DNA of 64,000 nucleotides from Desulfospira joergensenii DSM 10085 (GCF_000420085.1 NZ_ATUG01000001.1:558001-622000), one strand, 5' to 3'. Shown: positions 52,796 to 62,219, numbered from the stretch's first letter. The notes: a model not told the origin generated them from the sequence alone. Program-made: numbers and translations.

Positions 52796-53731
52796 CTAAA
52801 AGTTGACTTTCTCAATGCCCTTTAACCCCAGAATCTCCCGAGCCTCGTCACTGGTGGCCGCAGTCAGGCTCATCTCCCTGGCCACATTTTTGATCATGGT
52901 CACCTGTTCGGCGCTGGCCTTGGCCATGATCCCCTTGCCGGCATAGATGGAGTCTTCAAGCCCCACCCTTACATTCTGGGCTCCCATGGCAATGGCCGTG
53001 GAGGTGATGGGAATCTGGAACCGGCCCCCGGCAGCCACGGACCAGGTGAAATTTTCCTGGCCCAGCACTTCTTTGGCCTCGTCATGGATCAGAACCAGAT
53101 GCTTGACCGAAGGGGTCATCCAACCCACCATGGGGCCGAAGACAAATTGGAGATGGACGGGCAGTTTGACCAGGTTCTCCTCCATGAGCCACTTGACATA
53201 GGAGACATGGCCCAGTTCATAGATCTCAAATTCCGGTTTGGTGTCGATCTCAAGAAAGGTTTTGGCATAGATCAGATCGTCACTGAAGGTGGGCCTGAAG
53301 GTCACGTTCTTGCACAGTTCCAGGTAATCCTTTTCCCATTCATGCTTGAACTTCTCGAATCGGCCGGCAATCTGGAAGATCCCGAAGTTAAAGGGGGCAG
53401 GATCAAAGGAGCACATTTCAGGCCTGAGTTTTTTAATGGGGATGAGTTTCTCTTCGGTGGTCTGATTCATGCCCCCGCCCGTGGTGGGCAGAAGCACCAT
53501 ATTGCACCGGGCTTTTATCTTTTCATGGACCTCAAGGAAAAGATCCGGATCCGATACGGGCAGGCCGTCTTTGGGATTTCTCACATGGATATGGGCAATG
53601 GCCGCGCCGGCCTCCCAGGCCTTGACGGCATCCTCCACGATTTCGTCGGGGGTGATGGGAAGAAAATCACTCATGGTCGGGATATGAACAGAACCGGTAA
53701 TGGCCGCCGTGATAATAATTTTATTTTCCAT
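52796..53731 (-). CDS. Beta-keto acid cleavage enzyme (BKACE, DUF849)
   Basis: Zinc enzyme that condenses a beta-keto acid with acetyl-CoA to give acetoacetate and a new acyl-CoA, as in Kce of lysine fermentation. The 311-residue protein starts at ATG 53731 behind AGGAGG. Zinc ligands His47 and His49 are in AHIHVRNPKDG and Glu259 in VRVGLED; the G-rich strand end LLPTTGGGMNQ is also typical. The family is diverse in substrate, and specificity is usually read from neighbours: here an aminomutase-like enzyme and a beta-amino acid-type aminotransferase. Confidence 0.92.
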   Translation of the reverse strand: MENKIIITAAITGSVHIPTMSDFLPITPDEIVEDAVKAWEAGAAIAHIHVRNPKDGLPVSDPDLFLEVHEKIKARCNMVLLPTTGGGMNQTTEEKLIPIKKLRPEMCSFDPAPFNFGIFQIAGRFEKFKHEWEKDYLELCKNVTFRPTFSDDLIYAKTFLEIDTKPEFEIYELGHVSYVKWLMEENLVKLPVHLQFVFGPMVGWMTPSVKHLVLIHDEAKEVLGQENFTWSVAAGGRFQIPITSTAIAMGAQNVRVGLEDSIYAGKGIMAKASAEQVTMIKNVAREMSLTAATSDEAREILGLKGIEKVNF

Positions 53732-53841
53732 CTTACACCTCCTGTTGATGAGATTATGGGACAAAATTATATAATCCGGTTAAAAACCCCGGGTTGAATC
53801 CGGTTCTGCCAGGGCCAAGCCCTGCCCGCCGTGTAGGTTCT

Positions 53842-54327
53842 TTAGCCTTCCCCCTCCTCCTCCTCAATTTCCAGAATAAACTTTTTTTTCTCCTTGATAT
53901 TATCAAGGATAAAAGAGGACTGGACCGCCTGAATTCCCTCGATCCGGGTCAGCTTATCGTTCATGAACCGGGCATAGGCTTTAATGTCCTTTGCCACCAC
54001 CTTTAGGATAAAATCGTTTGCCCCGGCAATCTGGTAACATTCAATGACCTCATCCAGGGCGGCAAACCTCTTTTTGATGGAAGGCACCGAGGACAGGTTG
54101 CTCAGGTTTAGACTGATGCTGACCATGGCCATGATGGTCAGCCCTATTTTTTCCGGATCCACCACCGCTGTAAAATGGGAGATCACTCCGGATAGTTCCA
54201 GCCGCTTGACCCGTTCCAGGGTGGCCGGAGCGGAAATCCCCACTATTTTTGATAATTTTGAATTGGTAATTTTGCCGTTTTCCTGAAGTGTATTTAAAAT
54301 CTTTTTATCGATTCTGTCCAGAGCCAT
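53842..54327 (-). CDS. Lrp/AsnC-family transcriptional regulator
   Basis: 161 residues: helix-turn-helix (about 1-60; LDRIDKKILNTLQENGKITNSKLSKIVGIS and LERVKRLELSGVI) and RAM ligand-binding domain (about 70-145). The ATG at 54327 follows GAGGAGACAA; the upstream open frame to 54435 is unlike the family. It ends in an acidic tail (EIEEEEGEG). Lying inside the cluster between the aminotransferase and BKACE genes, it probably senses the amino acid substrate. Confidence 0.92.
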   Translation of the reverse strand: MALDRIDKKILNTLQENGKITNSKLSKIVGISAPATLERVKRLELSGVISHFTAVVDPEKIGLTIMAMVSISLNLSNLSSVPSIKKRFAALDEVIECYQIAGANDFILKVVAKDIKAYARFMNDKLTRIEGIQAVQSSFILDNIKEKKKFILEIEEEEGEG

Positions 54328-54403
54328 TTGTCTCCTCAAGGCCAAAAGTCTGAAGCCGGGCTCCGGACCATTGCCTATATTTTCATTGGGGTTATCAATA
54401 GTT

Positions 54404-55738
54404 CTATAGGAGTAAATGGTTATATTTTTCTTCAATCAATGGCAATAGTTCTTTTAAAGTTTCATCAATTTTATCCCCAAGGTCCAGGACCTCCTGTTCC
54501 GTAATCACGGTGGACAGGATGAACAGTCCCCTGGGAATGGTGAACACCCCCCTGTTCAGCAGGGACAAATGCATGAGCCCGTGGAGTTCCTCCACGGAGT
54601 TGAGCACCTGCTCCGCCGTGAAGATATCTTGGTTGACAAAATGAAGGTTTAAAATGGACCCGATCTGATTGGAACGGATGTTAAGGCCGTTGGCCCTGAA
54701 ACTGTGAACCAGCCTCTCCTGGAACAGATCCCCCATCTTATTGATGGAGGCCACGGCAGGTCCGTCAAATTTTGACATGGCGGCAAACCCGGCCTGCATC
54801 ACGGTTTCATACCCGTTAAAAGTGCCGGAGTGATACAGGGGTTTTTCCGTACTTTCATGGCAGAAGATGTCCATGATCTCTTTTCTGCCGCCGAACACCC
54901 CGATGGGAAGGCCGCCCCCCACCACCTTGCCCACGGTGGTGAGATCCGGGATGACCCCGTACAGGTTCTGGCACCCGCCCGTATCCACCCTGAAGGAGAA
55001 AATCTCGTCAAAGATCAGCAGGACCCCGTTATCCCGGGTGACCTGCCTCACCCTTTGGAGATAATCCTCCCGGGGCAGCACCACTCCCCCGGCCCCCAGA
55101 AAAGGCTCCATGATCACGGCGGCAAGATCGGATGCATTTTCCCGGACTGCCTTTTCCACGGCCTCCCCGTCGTTAAAGGGAACTTCCAGCATATCCCGGG
55201 TCATGCCCGTTGGTATCCCGGCCGTGATCACGTTTTTCTTGGTGGATGCGGCCACACAGTCGTGGGTGCCGTGGAACCCCCCGCTCATCTTGAGGATCTT
55301 ATCCTTTCCTGTATAGGCCCGGGCCGTTCTCAAGGCAAAGAGGGTGGCCTCGGTCCCGGAGTTGAGGAACCGGACCCGGTCAAACCCGGGCACCCGGTCG
55401 CAGAGGAGTTTGGCCAGCCGGTACTGGCCGTCCGTGGGCGTGGAATACTGGGACCCCTTTTCAATCCCCTCCTGGACAGCCCTGACCACGTCCGGATCCC
55501 CGTGGCCGTGGACCAGGGCCCCGTAGGCATTGGTCACGTCCAGGAGTTTATGGCCTTCGTGGGTATAGACATGGGCCCCCTTTCCATGGGAGATATGGAT
55601 GGGAAAGGGCTTAAAATAGCTCAGACTCCGGGTGGCCCCGCCCGGGATATACTGGATCAGCCGTTCATGGCGGGTCCTGGATTCCCTGAACTTTTCCTTG
55701 TACTCTTCGGCTATTTTCCGGGCAATATTCCTTGTCAT
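54404..55738 (-). CDS. Class III aminotransferase, GSA/beta-phenylalanine aminotransferase-like
   Basis: PLP enzyme of 444 residues. Lys271 in LTTVGKVVGGGLPIG binds PLP, Asp244 in LIFDEIFSFR holds the pyridine nitrogen, and NSGTEAT binds phosphate. Features recalled from beta-phenylalanine aminotransferase (Variovorax VpAT) are shared: IPGGATRSLSYFKPFPI with an Arg (37) that binds the carboxylate, HSGTFNGYE, and LLNRGVFTIPRGLFILS. Glutamate-1-semialdehyde mutase is the wider relative, but no haem genes are nearby. It follows the MIO enzyme gene by 12 bases with GGAGGG before the ATG. Confidence 0.88.
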   Translation of the reverse strand: MTRNIARKIAEEYKEKFRESRTRHERLIQYIPGGATRSLSYFKPFPIHISHGKGAHVYTHEGHKLLDVTNAYGALVHGHGDPDVVRAVQEGIEKGSQYSTPTDGQYRLAKLLCDRVPGFDRVRFLNSGTEATLFALRTARAYTGKDKILKMSGGFHGTHDCVAASTKKNVITAGIPTGMTRDMLEVPFNDGEAVEKAVRENASDLAAVIMEPFLGAGGVVLPREDYLQRVRQVTRDNGVLLIFDEIFSFRVDTGGCQNLYGVIPDLTTVGKVVGGGLPIGVFGGRKEIMDIFCHESTEKPLYHSGTFNGYETVMQAGFAAMSKFDGPAVASINKMGDLFQERLVHSFRANGLNIRSNQIGSILNLHFVNQDIFTAEQVLNSVEELHGLMHLSLLNRGVFTIPRGLFILSTVITEQEVLDLGDKIDETLKELLPLIEEKYNHLLL

Positions 55739-55750
55739 GATCTGACCCTC

Positions 55751-57376
55751 CTATTCCTCCCTTTTATGGACAATCAGAAGTTCTCCCATCTCCTTTTCGA
55801 TCTTTTGAACGAATTCCCCGGACTCGATCCTCGACTTAAGGGTCTCCATGTCGTCGATGTAGACCTTGTCATAGTCCAGGTAAGGCAGGGTTTCCCGGAC
55901 CGCCTCGTACATGATCTTCCCGGCGGGGCTCAGCTTTTCAGGCCCCCTCAGGTCTGCGGCCTGGGCTGCGCAGAGAAGCTCAAAGGAGAGGATGTGGTTG
56001 GTATTTTCCACGATTCTCCTGGCCTTTCTCCCGGCAATGAGTCCGAAGCTGACAATATCCTGGAAATCCGCCGTGGAGGTGATGGACTGGATGGAGGCAG
56101 GCACGGCCAGGGTCCGGTTCTCAGCCACCAGGGAGGTGGTCATGAACTGCCCTCCCATCAGGCCCATGCGGACCCCGGTGTCCTCTTTGCAGAGAAAAGG
56201 CGGCAGGCCGACACTGTTGGACGCATCCAGGAACCGGTCGATGCGCCGGTCGCTGACCACGCCCAGGTTGACCATGGAAATTCCCAGGCAGTCCATGGCA
56301 AAGGAGATGGGCTGACCGTGGAAATGGCCGTTGTGGATAAAGGTGTCATATTCGGTAAAGATCAGGGGGTTGTCGTTGCTGGAGTTGAGTTCCCTGAGCA
56401 GGGTGTCGTGGGCCCGGGCCACGGCTTCCTTGGTGGGCCCCACAAACTGGGGGGTGCACCGGATGGAATAGGCGTCTTCCACGGGGATGTCGGCCACGGA
56501 TATGCCCTGGTGCTTTTTGAGTACGGCCTGGAGTTCTATGGAGAGTTCCTGCTCGTCAATGGCGATGTCAGACCCGGTGAGCAGTTTGGTAAGGTTCATG
56601 GCCGTGGCATGCTGGCCCGGATGGTATTTTTGTTCATGGACCCGGGCATCAAAGGGATTGATCCTTCCCATGAGGGTCTCTATGGCCATGGCCGCGATGA
56701 TGTCTGAATTTTTCAGGGTATTTTCCGCTTCATGGATCACGGTGCAGGCCAGACCCACCATGGCCGAAGTCCCGTTGATCAGAGAGAGGCCCTCCTTGGC
56801 ATTGAGATACATAAGCTCCACGCCGGCTGCTTCCATGGCCTCTTTCCCGGGCAGAACCTGACCCTTATACCGGGCCTTCCATTCACCGAATGCGACGCTG
56901 GCGATACATCCCAGGGGGCCCAGGTCGCCGCTGGTGCCCAGGGATCCTTTCCTGGGGATCAGGGGAAACACCTGGCAATTGATCATATCCAGGTAGATCC
57001 TTAGGTTTTTTTCCTTGATCCCAGAGTATCCCCGGCACAGGGAGTTGGCCCGGGCTATCATGAATATCCTTACCAGGCTGTCCTCAAAGGGTTCTCCCAC
57101 CTGGGTGGTAATGGACCGGACCAGGTTCTTCTGGAAGTCATTGTCCCTTTCCTTGGGCAGAAGGTGATCCACCAGCCCGCCGCAGCTGGTGTTGACCCCG
57201 TAAATGCAGCGCTCCTCACTGGCCCACTTGTCCACAAGCTTTCGGCACTCCCTTATCTTGGGCCAGTTTTCCTCGTTGACCTCGACCTTTATGGACAGGT
57301 CATTGCCCGCCTTGATCAACTCCTCAATGGTCAATGAATACCCGTCCATGACCAGTTTGTTGTTAATGATCGGCAT
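55751..57376 (-). CDS. MIO-type aromatic amino acid ammonia-lyase/aminomutase
   Basis: 541 residues of the HAL/PAL/TAL family. The self-made electrophile MIO comes from three residues that are usually Ala-Ser-Gly; here the site is GSLGTSGDLGPLG, so Thr148-Ser149-Gly150. The catalytic Tyr59 is in IYGVNTSCGG, and later motifs SSNDNPL and FHGQPISFAMD are intact. The enzyme either eliminates ammonia or moves the amino group to give a beta-amino acid. Lack of other Hut genes argues against histidine utilisation; the next gene, a beta-amino acid-type aminotransferase, favours an aminomutase. AAGGAGGG precedes the ATG. Confidence 0.88.
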   Translation of the reverse strand: MPIINNKLVMDGYSLTIEELIKAGNDLSIKVEVNEENWPKIRECRKLVDKWASEERCIYGVNTSCGGLVDHLLPKERDNDFQKNLVRSITTQVGEPFEDSLVRIFMIARANSLCRGYSGIKEKNLRIYLDMINCQVFPLIPRKGSLGTSGDLGPLGCIASVAFGEWKARYKGQVLPGKEAMEAAGVELMYLNAKEGLSLINGTSAMVGLACTVIHEAENTLKNSDIIAAMAIETLMGRINPFDARVHEQKYHPGQHATAMNLTKLLTGSDIAIDEQELSIELQAVLKKHQGISVADIPVEDAYSIRCTPQFVGPTKEAVARAHDTLLRELNSSNDNPLIFTEYDTFIHNGHFHGQPISFAMDCLGISMVNLGVVSDRRIDRFLDASNSVGLPPFLCKEDTGVRMGLMGGQFMTTSLVAENRTLAVPASIQSITSTADFQDIVSFGLIAGRKARRIVENTNHILSFELLCAAQAADLRGPEKLSPAGKIMYEAVRETLPYLDYDKVYIDDMETLKSRIESGEFVQKIEKEMGELLIVHKREE

Positions 57377-57759
57377 GACTCCCTCCTTGATTAATTTGAA
57401 TTCACCTGGAGGCCGGAGATGGAAAAAGAGTAAGGAATAAAACCAAATTCAGATCAGAATTGAGAATGTACCATATTTGAACCCTAATCAGATCCCTGTT
57501 TTCTTGTCAAGGATTATTTTAATTTTCTAAAGGAAAAATCTACCTTTTATAGGAAAGAAGGTTGTAAATATTTTAATATCCTAATTTTATGAAGTATTAA
57601 ATAAAAAAACCTTATTTTATACATACCCCATCCATCCGGATCAAATCCCCCGATTTTGTATTATTAATGTAAAATCCAGAGAAGCGGAATTCCGCTTTTA
57701 TTGGATCTCATATAGGATTCATTCATGGTGATGGATACTACATTTTTCAGGAGGGCCGC
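57377..57759. other. Divergent AT-rich intergenic region with a 16-bp palindrome
   Basis: About 380 bases between the MIO gene (minus) and the acyltransferase gene (plus). AAGCGGAATTCCGCTT at 57682-57697 is a perfect palindrome about 60 bases before the acyltransferase start, a possible operator. No gene is seen. Confidence 0.5.
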
Positions 57760-58353
57760 TTGCCTTCCCTGCTTTTAAGCAACCCCTTTTTAGCCCCGTT
57801 TTTTCACTGGTTCGCCAGATTCTGTCTTGGGGCCGTGGGCTGGCAGACAAAAGGGGAAATCCCGGACCTGAAAAAATACGTCCTCATCGCGGCTCCCCAC
57901 TCCACCAACTGGGATTTTGTCTATTTCCTGCTCATCATATTCAAATTCAGGATACCGGTCCGCTGGATGGGCAAGGAGTCCATGTTCATCCCCCCCTTTA
58001 AAGGACTTTTAAAACGCCTGGGGGGCATCCCGGTCAACCGGACCGTACAGGGAAACCTGGTGGCGGACATGGCCCAAGAATTTGACAGGACAGACAGGAT
58101 GATCCTGACCATTGCCCCCTCGGGCACCCGACAGAAGGTCAAAAGATGGAAAACCGGATTCTACCAGATTGCCCTCCAGGCAAAGATTCCCATTGTCTGC
58201 GGATTTATAGACTATGAAAAAAAGCAGGGAGGCATGGGCCCGGTCTTTTTCCCCACGGGAAACATGGAATCGGACCTGAAGGCCATTCAGGACTTTTACA
58301 AAGATAAATCAGGAAAATACCCGGAGTACGGGACTGCCGGATCTGCCTTGTGA
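57760..58353 (+). CDS. PlsC-like 1-acyl-glycerol-3-phosphate acyltransferase family protein
   Basis: 197 residues. The acyltransferase motifs are visible: APHSTNWDF (H-x4-D, catalytic), MGKESMFIPPFKGLLKRLGGIPVNR, and IAPSGTR in place of the usual EGTR. It belongs to the short PlsC-like group that may acylate lysophospholipids or other lipid alcohols. TTG start behind GGAGGG. Convergent with the HAD phosphatase gene. Confidence 0.85.
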   Translation: MPSLLLSNPFLAPFFHWFARFCLGAVGWQTKGEIPDLKKYVLIAAPHSTNWDFVYFLLIIFKFRIPVRWMGKESMFIPPFKGLLKRLGGIPVNRTVQGNLVADMAQEFDRTDRMILTIAPSGTRQKVKRWKTGFYQIALQAKIPIVCGFIDYEKKQGGMGPVFFPTGNMESDLKAIQDFYKDKSGKYPEYGTAGSAL

Positions 58354-58439
58354 ATCCCTTCCGGATTGGCATGTTGAACCGGGCAGAATGCTTTCGTTTG
58401 AACGCCCCCATAAAGCAGGGCAAGGAAAAATCAAAAGAT

Positions 58440-59234
58440 TCACCTATGTTTTAAGATATGCTCGGCAATCTGGGCAAATCCCACACCGCCTTCCCCTTTT
58501 GTAACAAAACCTGGTTTGACTTCAAGCTGATCTTCAAAATTGAGCACGTTGTTTACCCCGATGGAAATAGGGAAAAACTCGAACATGGGTTCATCATTGG
58601 GAGAGTCCCCGCAAAAAACATATCGATCCTTTTCATTATCCAGATCAATCTTCCAAAGATGAGACACCATTGTTTTGGTCATGTCTATTTTGCTGTAATC
58701 ACCGAACCAGCCGTTCACATGGATGGATGATACCTTGTATGTTGCACCATGTTTTTCAAAAATTCTGCATATTTTATGAATCTGGTCTTTATCAAGAGGC
58801 GCAACATCTTCGCAAAAATCAACGGCAAGATCGGATTCCCTGTAATTTTGATCCGAGGCAATGCCGGCTCCGGGAATGGATTCCAATATTTCTTCTTTGA
58901 TCAATTCCAGGCGCTCTCTTTTTTGTGTGCGGACCTGGGGCGGGTCATAAAAATAATTTTTTACCCCCCCGGTCTTTTGATCGCACCAGAAAAAAAATGC
59001 CCCGTTTTCCCCGACCACACCGTCCACCGGCCACATTCTGGCAATATGATCGCACCAGCCGGCCGGCCGGCCCGTAATCGGCACCAGCCGGATTCCGGCA
59101 TCTTTTAAATTCCAAAGTGCGCCATATGCCTGGGGCAGAATCTTGCCCTGAAATGAAAAGGTATCATCAATATCGAAAAAAACGGCGTCGATCTTCTTAA
59201 TCTGCCCGGGTTCAAGCTGTTCAAGGGGTTTCAT
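58440..59234 (-). CDS. HAD-IIB hydrolase, sugar-phosphate phosphatase-like
   Basis: 264 residues. Motif I FFDIDDTFS with the nucleophile Asp, motif II ITGRP, and motif IV GDSPNDEPMF are intact; the cap belongs to the IIB type (Cof/mannosyl-3-phosphoglycerate phosphatase/sucrose phosphatase). It is last in the minus-strand order after a ugp-like ABC operon, 115 bases behind ugpA, so it may dephosphorylate the imported or derived sugar phosphate. Confidence 0.85.
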   Translation of the reverse strand: MKPLEQLEPGQIKKIDAVFFDIDDTFSFQGKILPQAYGALWNLKDAGIRLVPITGRPAGWCDHIARMWPVDGVVGENGAFFFWCDQKTGGVKNYFYDPPQVRTQKRERLELIKEEILESIPGAGIASDQNYRESDLAVDFCEDVAPLDKDQIHKICRIFEKHGATYKVSSIHVNGWFGDYSKIDMTKTMVSHLWKIDLDNEKDRYVFCGDSPNDEPMFEFFPISIGVNNVLNFEDQLEVKPGFVTKGEGGVGFAQIAEHILKHR

Positions 59235-59349
59235 GATAAATGCTTCCCTACTCCAATCTTTGAATGTCTATTCTCATCTTCCGGTAAAGGATCCTTTTTT
59301 AACACAATTTTGCTTGCCGGACAAAAAAGAAACAAGGATGACTCACTCT

Positions 59350-60240
59350 CTATTGATAATGTATCCGTTTTTCCACAGTGGTGAATTGAATGACGGTGAT
59401 AACGGCCAGAATAAGTACCAGGACAGCCGTCAATGTCGCCGCATAACTGGAATCCCAGAAGCTGAAGGCGTTTTCATAGATATAATAGAGCAGTAGGGAA
59501 CTGGCATTGTCCGGTCCGCCCTTGGTCATGATGACCAGGTGATCCACCAGCTTAAAGGAATTAACCACTGCATTGATTCCTATGAACAAGGTGGTGGGCA
59601 TGAGCAAGGGAAAGGTCACCCTCCTGAAATAATACCAGCTGCCGGCCCCCTCGACCATGCCTGCTTCTCTGAGCTCAGGAGAAAGCTGCTGCAAGGCGGC
59701 AAGGTAGAAAACCATGAAAAATCCGGATTCTTTCCAGATGACCATGACGATTAGGCAGGACAATGCCGTGTCCGGATTGCCCAGCCAATTGTGACTGTCC
59801 CCGCCAAAGGCGGCAAAAATCTGATCAAAAAGGCCATACTCCGGGGTATAGAAAAAGAGCCAGATATTGGCCACTGCAATCATGGGCAGAACCGTGGGGG
59901 TAAAAAAAGACATCCGGATCAGGGAGCGGCCTTTGATCTTCCGGTTGACGAGTATGGCCATGCCCAAGGCCATGGCCATGCTTACGGGAACGGTACAAAG
60001 GGAATACACAAAATTGTTGAACAGCACTTTCCAGAAAATTTCGTCTTCCAGAAGATAGGCATAATTCTCGAGGCCGATAAACTCGGCAGGCCGGGATACC
60101 GTTCCCGTGGAGAAAAGACTGTGAAACAATGTCGAGGCAATGGGAAAATGTGTAAACAGGCTGATCATGAAAACGGCAGGCAGAACCAGGAGCCAGCCGT
60201 TAACATGATTCCAGAAGTCCAAACCAAACTTGAATTTCAT
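59350..60240 (-). CDS. ugpA: ABC sugar transporter permease (UgpA-like)
   Basis: One of two membrane subunits, about six helices, 296 residues. The EAA coupling motif lies in LREAGMVEGAGSWYYFRRVTFPLL. The ATG at 60240 is coupled to the UgpC stop (TGATG); GTG three bases earlier is also possible. Name follows the closest-looking family; the imported substrate may be another sugar. Confidence 0.88.
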   Translation of the reverse strand: MKFKFGLDFWNHVNGWLLVLPAVFMISLFTHFPIASTLFHSLFSTGTVSRPAEFIGLENYAYLLEDEIFWKVLFNNFVYSLCTVPVSMAMALGMAILVNRKIKGRSLIRMSFFTPTVLPMIAVANIWLFFYTPEYGLFDQIFAAFGGDSHNWLGNPDTALSCLIVMVIWKESGFFMVFYLAALQQLSPELREAGMVEGAGSWYYFRRVTFPLLMPTTLFIGINAVVNSFKLVDHLVIMTKGGPDNASSLLLYYIYENAFSFWDSSYAATLTAVLVLILAVITVIQFTTVEKRIHYQ

Positions 60241-61295
60241 CACAGATTGCCCCTTTCCATATTCTCCAGCCGTCTGCCATTTGAGGCATCAAAGAGATGG
60301 ATATGATCTGCCTCCCAACGGAGTTTGAGAGGATCTCCGGCGGTAAGGCCGGTTTTTCCCTTGACGGTCAGTGTAATGTTCTGCTGACCAAACCGGCAGG
60401 CGATCAGGGTATCCGCCCCCAGGTATTCAACGGTTTCGACCCTGGCTTCCATGCCCTGGTCTTCTGAAATTTTAATGTTTTCCGGCCTGATTCCTATCTG
60501 ACAAGATTCAGGATTGATTCCGCCGGGCAACCGGGAGGAGAGCATCTCCATGAGAACCGGTTCCGGGGTAAGGATATTCATTGGCGGGTTACCGATAAAG
60601 CTTCCGGCAAAGGCGGTTTCCGGCCGATTGTATAATGCTTCAGGCGTTCCGTGCTGCTCAATGTGCCCATCCTTCATCAGGATGATCTTATCGGCAATGG
60701 TCATTGCCTCTACCTGGTCATGGGTAACATAGATCATGGTCATTTTAAGCCGCTGCTGAAGAAACCGGATTTCCTGGCGCATCTCCTGCCTGAGTTTGGC
60801 ATCCAGGTTGGACAGGGGTTCATCCATCAGACAGACGGAAACCTGGGCAACAATGGCCCGTCCCAGGGCAACCCGCTGGCGCTGGCCACCGGACAACTGA
60901 GCCGGTTTCCGGTCCAGAAAATCGGAAAGCCCAAGGAGACCCGCTGCGTTTTCAAGCCGCTTTTTTTGCTCAGGCAAAGACACTTTCCGGGCCTTGAGGC
61001 CAAAAAGGATATTTTCGGCCACATTCAGATGGGGAAACAGGGCATAATTTTGAAATACCATGGAGATGTTCCGCTTTACCGGCGGCAGATAAGATACATC
61101 TTTACCCCCGATCTCAATCCTTCCCGATGTCGGGGTCTCCAGCCCCGCAATCAAGCGCAGGGTCGTTGATTTTCCGCATCCGGAAGGTCCGAGCAGGACC
61201 AGGAGCTGCCCCTGTTCACATTTGAAATTGATTTGGGTCAGGGCCTGAAATCTGCCCCAGCTTTTATCGACATTTTTTAAAATAATTGCTGACAT
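60240..61295 (-). CDS. ugpC: ABC sugar transporter ATP-binding protein (UgpC/MalK-like)
   Basis: 351 residues: ATPase domain with GPSGCGKST, LSGGQRQRVALGRA and LMDEPLSNLDAKLR, followed by a C-terminal TOBE/regulatory domain (about 240-350; IGIRPENIKIS). This MalK/UgpC form serves CUT1 sugar importers. Lies between the two permease genes. Confidence 0.93.
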   Translation of the reverse strand: MSAIILKNVDKSWGRFQALTQINFKCEQGQLLVLLGPSGCGKSTTLRLIAGLETPTSGRIEIGGKDVSYLPPVKRNISMVFQNYALFPHLNVAENILFGLKARKVSLPEQKKRLENAAGLLGLSDFLDRKPAQLSGGQRQRVALGRAIVAQVSVCLMDEPLSNLDAKLRQEMRQEIRFLQQRLKMTMIYVTHDQVEAMTIADKIILMKDGHIEQHGTPEALYNRPETAFAGSFIGNPPMNILTPEPVLMEMLSSRLPGGINPESCQIGIRPENIKISEDQGMEARVETVEYLGADTLIACRFGQQNITLTVKGKTGLTAGDPLKLRWEADHIHLFDASNGRRLENMERGNL

Positions 61296-61337
61296 GCGAA
61301 TCCAAATAAAAATTTTAGGTTCTGTTTCAAGAAGTTA

Positions 61338-62159
61338 TTATTTAATGCCTGAATGCATAAAGGATTGCACAAACTGTCTCTGGAAAAGGATGAAGGCTAC
61401 CAGAAGGGGGGCCATTGTCATCACGGTTGCAGCGGTAATGATGGACCAGTCAACCCCGGATTCGGGGGCACCGAAAATGGCCAGGCCAACCGTCAGAGGC
61501 CGGCTGGTCACAGATGAGGTGATGACCAGGGGCCACAAAAAATTATTCCAGTGATAACTGACGGAAACCAGACCGTAGGCGATATAGGTGGATTTGGCCA
61601 GGGGCACATAGACTTTCCACAGAATGCCCAGAGAAGAGATCCCCTCCACTTGAGCGGCTTCCACAAGCTCCCTGGGAATGGTTTTAAAAGCCTGGCGGAG
61701 AAGAAAAATACCAAATGCACTGGCCATATAGGGCATACCAATGGCCGGGATCGTATCCAAAAGCCCAAGATTGCTGATGGTCCGATAATTTTCCACCAAA
61801 AGCACCTCGGGCATGATCATGAGCTGCAGCAATACCGCAGCAAAGATGATATCCCGTCCGAAAAATTCAAAGCGTGCAAACCCGTAGGCCGCAAGGGTAC
61901 AAAGAACGAATTGTACCCCAAGGATCAGGGTGACCAAAACAAAGGTATTCATCAGATACCGGGGAAAAGGGGCATAGGACCATGCCCGGACAAAATTTTC
62001 AGTGGTCAGAGGTGCAAACAACTCAAAACTCGTTGAAAATTCTGCAGGATGAAATGCACTCCAAAAGGCGAATACAACAGGCATGAGCCAGAGGATCCCC
62101 AGGATCCATGCTCCGAATGTCTCCAGGGTTTTCCGTGTTCCGGTCTCCCAGAATCTCAT
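61338..62159 (-). CDS. ugpE: ABC sugar transporter permease (UgpE-like)
   Basis: 273 residues, about six helices, with the EAA motif LVEAAQVEGISSLGILWKVYVPL. The ATG at 62159 sits behind AAGGA; a TTG directly before it is unlikely. Second permease of the CUT1 importer, 60 bases after the binding protein gene. Confidence 0.9.
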   Translation of the reverse strand: MRFWETGTRKTLETFGAWILGILWLMPVVFAFWSAFHPAEFSTSFELFAPLTTENFVRAWSYAPFPRYLMNTFVLVTLILGVQFVLCTLAAYGFARFEFFGRDIIFAAVLLQLMIMPEVLLVENYRTISNLGLLDTIPAIGMPYMASAFGIFLLRQAFKTIPRELVEAAQVEGISSLGILWKVYVPLAKSTYIAYGLVSVSYHWNNFLWPLVITSSVTSRPLTVGLAIFGAPESGVDWSIITAATVMTMAPLLVAFILFQRQFVQSFMHSGIK

Positions 62160-62219
62160 CAAATTAATTCCTTTTCCAATATGTCCCCGGACACCGGCGG
62201 ATGCCCGGGGACAGGGATT

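Noticed and set aside
54404..55738. Haem biosynthesis hemL assignment
   Set aside because: Fold family is shared, but context and the beta-amino acid aminotransferase-like motifs fit catabolism better.
54830..56707. 625-residue open frame antisense to the aminotransferase and MIO genes
   Set aside because: It mirrors two real genes, crosses their boundary and has a Pro/Gly/His-rich composition typical of antisense frames in GC-biased codons.
55751..57376. Histidine utilisation (hutH) assignment
   Set aside because: No hutU, hutI or hutG nearby, and active-site motifs depart from HutH.
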